The translations under genes were made by a program, and so were the position numbers. Of a stretch of 64,000 nucleotides of DNA, positions 60,069 through 64,000 are shown piece after piece. Origin of the DNA: Verpa conica (Eukaryota; Ascomycota; Pezizomycetes; Pezizales; Morchellaceae). Location: assembly GCA_033030425.1 (NCBI GenBank), contig JAUFSD010000003.1:2418001-2482000 (forward strand), written 5' to 3'. The stretch's first letter is position 1. The number at the start of each line of letters is the position of its first letter. The notes below the pieces were generated by a model. It worked only from the letters and a program-made list of their open reading frames with translations. It did not search any database and was not told where the DNA came from.

Positions 60069-62989
60069 ATGTCTGACGTGCCTTCAACCAACACACCACG
60101 GCTGAGCGATATCTCTTCGCTCGATTCTCCTCGGGTCTCCATCGATCAGACTTCAGCCGCTGGCATGAGTGGTAGCCAAGCAACAACTCCTGGATCGAAC
60201 TTTAATCCTTTGGGCAATACAAACTCACTAATGGTGCTCGATGAGTCTCGATTACATCGTGCATCTCCTGACTCAGACGCGTTGGTTTCTTCTGATGAGG
60301 AGGCCGAAAACCAACATTCTTACTTTTCACAGCATAAAAATAGCGCCATCTCCGCACTCTCTTCAAGACGTCCATCTTACGCTGCAGAATTTCAGAACCG
60401 CCACAGGACTTATTCTGTGGCTGGAGGTGGTCCTTTGTCTCCTACTAGCTCCCATCCTTCTGCACCATCTGGGGACACCGCCGCCTGGGCTGCTGGGCTT
60501 CAGGGGACTAACCAATCATTGGCGCCTATCTGGAATTCAATTTGGAATTCAGAACCTTCCAGGAAGAGTCCCCCGGGGCCGCTTGATGTCCGGCGTTCCT
60601 CTGTTGCTGCTGTGCCAACTCATAGTCCTTTGTTCGTCGGTAGTGAGGCTCTACCAAGTCCAACCAGTATGACACCTAGCTCTGGGGATTTCCCAATTCC
60701 TATTCCGCTACAGCCGCAACTCCGAAATTATAGGTCAATGTCGTTTTCAGTTGGCCAACAGCCACGGGAATTGGATGAACGTCCGAGGCTATCTCCTCCA
60801 GTAGGTGGACCTAGGCCACACGCTGCACCTGGTCTTCACCATCGACCTTCTAGACCTAGTTTACTCTCTGGAGAGCAGTATCCAGGGGAATCTACTCCTC
60901 TTCGGAGTGTATTTGAGACTGAGGACGATGATGAAAATGACCCTGGCCGACCGGGGGATGGGTCATCGAACGGAATTGGTAGTTACTTGCAACATGCTAA
61001 TGGAGTCACTGCGACCCAACAAGCTCTTCAGATGAGAGCGAGGTACGAATCAATGAGGTTGAGGAATCGTTCGGCCTCGACTGCCAATATCACTCTAGCT
61101 GCAGGGTTTGGTGGCGGTATGTCATCTTCAGGTTTAGGTGGTAGAGATGGCGAAAAAGGACTTACTCATGAAGAGTATGAATCAGCGCTCGCTGATGACG
61201 ATGAGCTAGATTACCATCACTACTCTGAGCAACGTCGGTTCAGCGAGGCACCTCCGAGATCACTAAGTATATATGCTGAGAACCAACGGTTAGAGAATCT
61301 CAGAAGGCAGCATTGGCAGAGCCCCAGTGGGCCTTTTGGAGGGCCAGAATCAGGAAGCCAAAGTAGGAGGCACTCATTTGCTGGCCGGCTCCCTATGAAT
61401 GACGGACCAGAATTTGGTATGGGAGGTGATATGCTTGGGAAAAGGACAGCCAGCCCGCCAAGATACGGAGAGAATGGGATGCTCGGGGTTTCTAATAGAA
61501 GCAATAATTATTTATCATTGACCGATGCATCAATTTCTGATGCTTCCAGCAAAGAAAATTTCTACCTTAATGAAGATAACCGTCTCCGCCAACGCCAAAC
61601 CTTCCCTAAGGTAGTAGGAATGGGACCTTCGCCTACAACACCTCCTAACCAACACCACTTACAACAGCTACAGGCATACCAAGCCCCAGCACGGGTTCCA
61701 TCACCTCCCCCGACTGGCCCACACCGTGGGATGATGGGTATGCCTCCCCACCATGCTCAACAGCCAAGAAGCCAACAACTATTGTATTTTGTAACTTTTA
61801 AAGCGCAGCGTGGAGATGTATTCTATGTCCAGGAAGGAACAGGATTGCGTGTTCGAAATGGTGACTTGGTAATAGTTGAGGCAGACAGAGGTACCGACCT
61901 CGGTACTGTGGTTGCCGAGAATATCACCTGGCAGCAAGCCAAAGATATGAAGGAACATCACGCAAAGGAACAATACAATTGGCTCATGATGTTTGCTACA
62001 AGAAGGCCGGCGGCTCCCGGTGCTCCTCCAAATGGTGTAGCAAATATGCATAACAATACCAACGGGGGTGCCGCTGCATTTACCAATGGTGGTACTACTG
62101 GTGCTATGCCTGCTGCTCATGGTCCAATGCAAGGGCAGGAGGGTGCCACTACAGAACTAAAGCCAAAGATGATCAAGCGACTAGCTCAAGTGCACGAAAT
62201 TCAAACTTTAAGGGATAAAGAGGCAAACGAGGCAAAGGCGAAGAGGGTTTGCCAGCAGAAGGTTCTAGAGCATAGGTTGCCTATGGAGATCTTAGATGCA
62301 GAATTTCAGATGTACGGTTTCCCATGTGTTTTTTGTTCTCTATGCTGACAATATAAACTAGGGACTGGAAGAAGTTGACTTTTTACTATTTTGCCGACTC
62401 CTATATCAATTTTAATTCTTTAGTCACCGATCTTTTCAAGGTCTATAAAACACGTATTTGGATGTCGGCTATGAACCCAGCCTCATTCGCCCATCCCACT
62501 GGCCTTCACCCACCAGGGTCTGGCCTTACTGCCTCTGGTGCTCTTGGGACTATCAGCGATCCTTCAGGTGACCAACAGTCTCAGATGATGCATCATTCTC
62601 AGTTCTCGGGGCTTAGCCAAGCATACCCTGGGTATGGTCCACCACCAGGGGCCAATGGTGCCATGATTGGGGCCCACCCTCGCGGACATCAACAAACCCT
62701 GCTCCAGCAGATGCCCACACCAGGCCAAAACCCCATGTTACAACAGATTGCAGCATCAGGGTTCCCCGCTCGCCATTCTCCACATGGCACTGTCGCACCT
62801 CATCAAGACTTCAGTCATCTCCCGCAACAACAACTAAATGGTTATAGCCATAGCCAGTCCTATATGAATGGTAGTGGGAATCACCACAATCAAAGTCACT
62901 TAGGGAATAGTGTTGACGGTCGTGCCTCAAATGGGAATTCAGACAACTCCTGGATGAATTTGCAGGGGCTTTCGCTTGGTTCCCACTAG
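60069..62989 (+). CDS. PSP1: PSP1 C-terminal-domain protein
   Basis: Two exons, 60069..62311 and 62362..62989, joined across a 50-base intron with a tgctgac branch point that splits a Met codon, give 956 residues. The first 560 residues are Ser/Pro/Gly-rich and disordered with many SP sites. The PSP1 domain follows (about 568-790): LLYFVTFKAQRGDVFYVQEG, GDLVIVEADRGTDLGTVVAE, a Gly/Asn-rich insertion, LPMEILDAEFQMDWKKLTFY and LVTDLFKVYKTRIWM. The C-terminus is rich in Gln, Asn, His and Gly. Yeast PSP1 was found as a suppressor of DNA polymerase alpha mutants, and related trypanosomatid proteins bind mRNA; the molecular role here is not established. The Gln/Asn-rich tail may promote assembly. 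An upstream ATG at 59768 with an intron at 59777..59855 would extend the same frame by 74 residues; I keep 60069 because its context is better. Confidence 0.88.
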
Positions 62990-64000
62990 AGGGTTAGGTT
63001 TTGTTTATTTTATTTTGGTATATTTTTGGCATTTTATTTACTTTATTCATTCGTTCTACAAGGAGTTGGTGCCTTTTTATTTTCCGTTTTGGACAATTTT
63101 TAAAATATCTTTTTCCCCCCTTTCTTTTTATTTTTAGGGCTTATTACTTTTTCGTCTCCTGGAATTCTTTTGACGTTTCTTTGTTATTTCTCTGCACCTT
63201 GAAGACTCCTTGGTGTACTTGGCTTTGGGTGGAAGTTTGTTCATGAGGGGAAAGATATAAAGATTGGAAAAACGAGAATCGGCGTTCTTTTATTGTTCTT
63301 GCTTGAAAAATAAACGGGGTGGGATTCCGGCGGAAATTGGATTTGGTACCTTTTTTAAACTCTCTTTTATACTCAGTCTCCTCGCTCATTCTTTGTTATT
63401 ACTGTTTTTTTTCGTTTTTTCTTAAGTTATTGTTGATAAAGAAAAAGTTCGTTGTTTTTTTTTTCTTTTTGGTGCTCGTTTGCTGTGCACGCGCCAGGTC
63501 GGGAAAAAAGAACGATCTTTATATCACCGGTTGGGTTGGGTGTGTAGATCAAGAGGTGTTGGAGGTCTGGCAGTTCCGGGGCACGGTTCAGGTGGGGGTT
63601 TACACGGAAACATGGAAAGAGAAAAAAGACTGGGGTTTTGATCAAAGTTAGAAAGGTTAAGGTGTTGGGGGTTCTTTTGCCTGGTGAGAGAGCACGGTGT
63701 TTCAACTACAGAATTCGAATCTGGTTTCTACCCTTCCCCCCCTTATAACACCGATTTTTTGGAATTTTTTTTTGATTTTTGATTTTTGATTTTTAGTTTT
63801 CTTTTCTCTTTTTTCTTTTTTCCCTATTTTTTCTTGTCTCTTAGGGGAATTGGTATGACCTGGTCGAATATAGTGATTAAAAGAATTACAGCGTACGTAT
63901 ACATTACAATTTATTATAAGGAGGGCTCAGTATTGGAGCCTCAGAGGGTGGGGGAGGAGGGATACCTACGGGTATGTTTAATCAAATATCTACAAGCAGA
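62990..64000. other. 3' flank of the PSP1-domain gene
   Basis: Strongly T-rich plus-strand sequence with a short tttttga tandem near 63770. No gene is supported up to the window end. Confidence 0.6.

Noticed and set aside
63660..63730. tRNA-like word (gaattcgaatc) considered as a tRNA B box
   Set aside because: The acceptor and D stems do not pair and no anticodon arm fits; no tRNA gene was found anywhere in the window.

Overview
The window is nuclear DNA of a filamentous ascomycete (Pezizomycotina). The genes are split by short introns of about 50-80 bases with GT..AG ends and fungal branch points (for example gctaac or tgctgac). The recognisable products are fungal in type: xanthine dehydrogenase, a Ypd1 phosphorelay protein, Vps36 with two NZF zinc fingers, a DPM1 without a membrane anchor, and a PSP1-domain protein. 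Between the genes lie kilobases of AT-rich, degraded, repeat-bearing DNA, with an interstitial TTAGGG-type repeat. The class cannot be fixed by eye. The long decayed intergenic DNA would suit a repeat-rich Pezizomycete, but that is only a guess.

Layout. 1-918 (+): C-terminal end of the U2 snRNP factor SF3B1 (Hsh155), entering from the left edge. 2540-6918 (-): complete six-exon xanthine dehydrogenase. 9971-10622 (-): Ypd1 histidine phosphotransfer protein. 11661-12001 (-): an unrecognised open frame. 13493-14639 (+) and 14970-15784 (-): a convergent pair of unrecognised intron-containing genes. 17846-19780 (+): Vps36 (ESCRT-II). 20226-20681 (-): mitochondrial ribosomal protein bL31m (Mrpl36 type). 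24063-24971 (-) and 25330-27661 (+): divergent DPM1 and SF3B2 (Cus1). 29622-30788 (-): BTB-domain protein. 35782-40144 (+): seven-exon Ras guanine nucleotide exchange factor with an N-terminal degenerate GTPase domain. 43286-43998 (+): exon-like fragments of an unknown gene. 47242-48378 (-): serine-rich protein of unknown function. 60069-62989 (+): PSP1-domain protein.

Most of these are housekeeping genes with independent jobs: splicing, purine catabolism, osmotic/oxidative phosphorelay, endosomal sorting, mitochondrial translation, dolichol-linked mannose supply and Ras signalling. I see no cluster acting as one pathway. The one functional coincidence is that two subunits of the same SF3b particle, SF3B1 and SF3B2, lie within 28 kb. 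Gene-poor blocks (20.7-24.0, 30.8-35.8, 40.1-47.2 and 48.4-59.8 kb) hold degenerate repeats, a broken Tc1/mariner-like helix-turn-helix piece, a diverged direct repeat at about 53.9 and 55.6 kb, hairpins, and a striking set of 11-17 base poly-C/poly-G runs. I found no convincing new multi-gene system. The best leads are the unknown gene pair at 13.5-15.8 kb, the gene remnant at 43.3-44.0 kb, the GTPase-RasGEF fusion with its GC-AG intron, and the homopolymer tracts.
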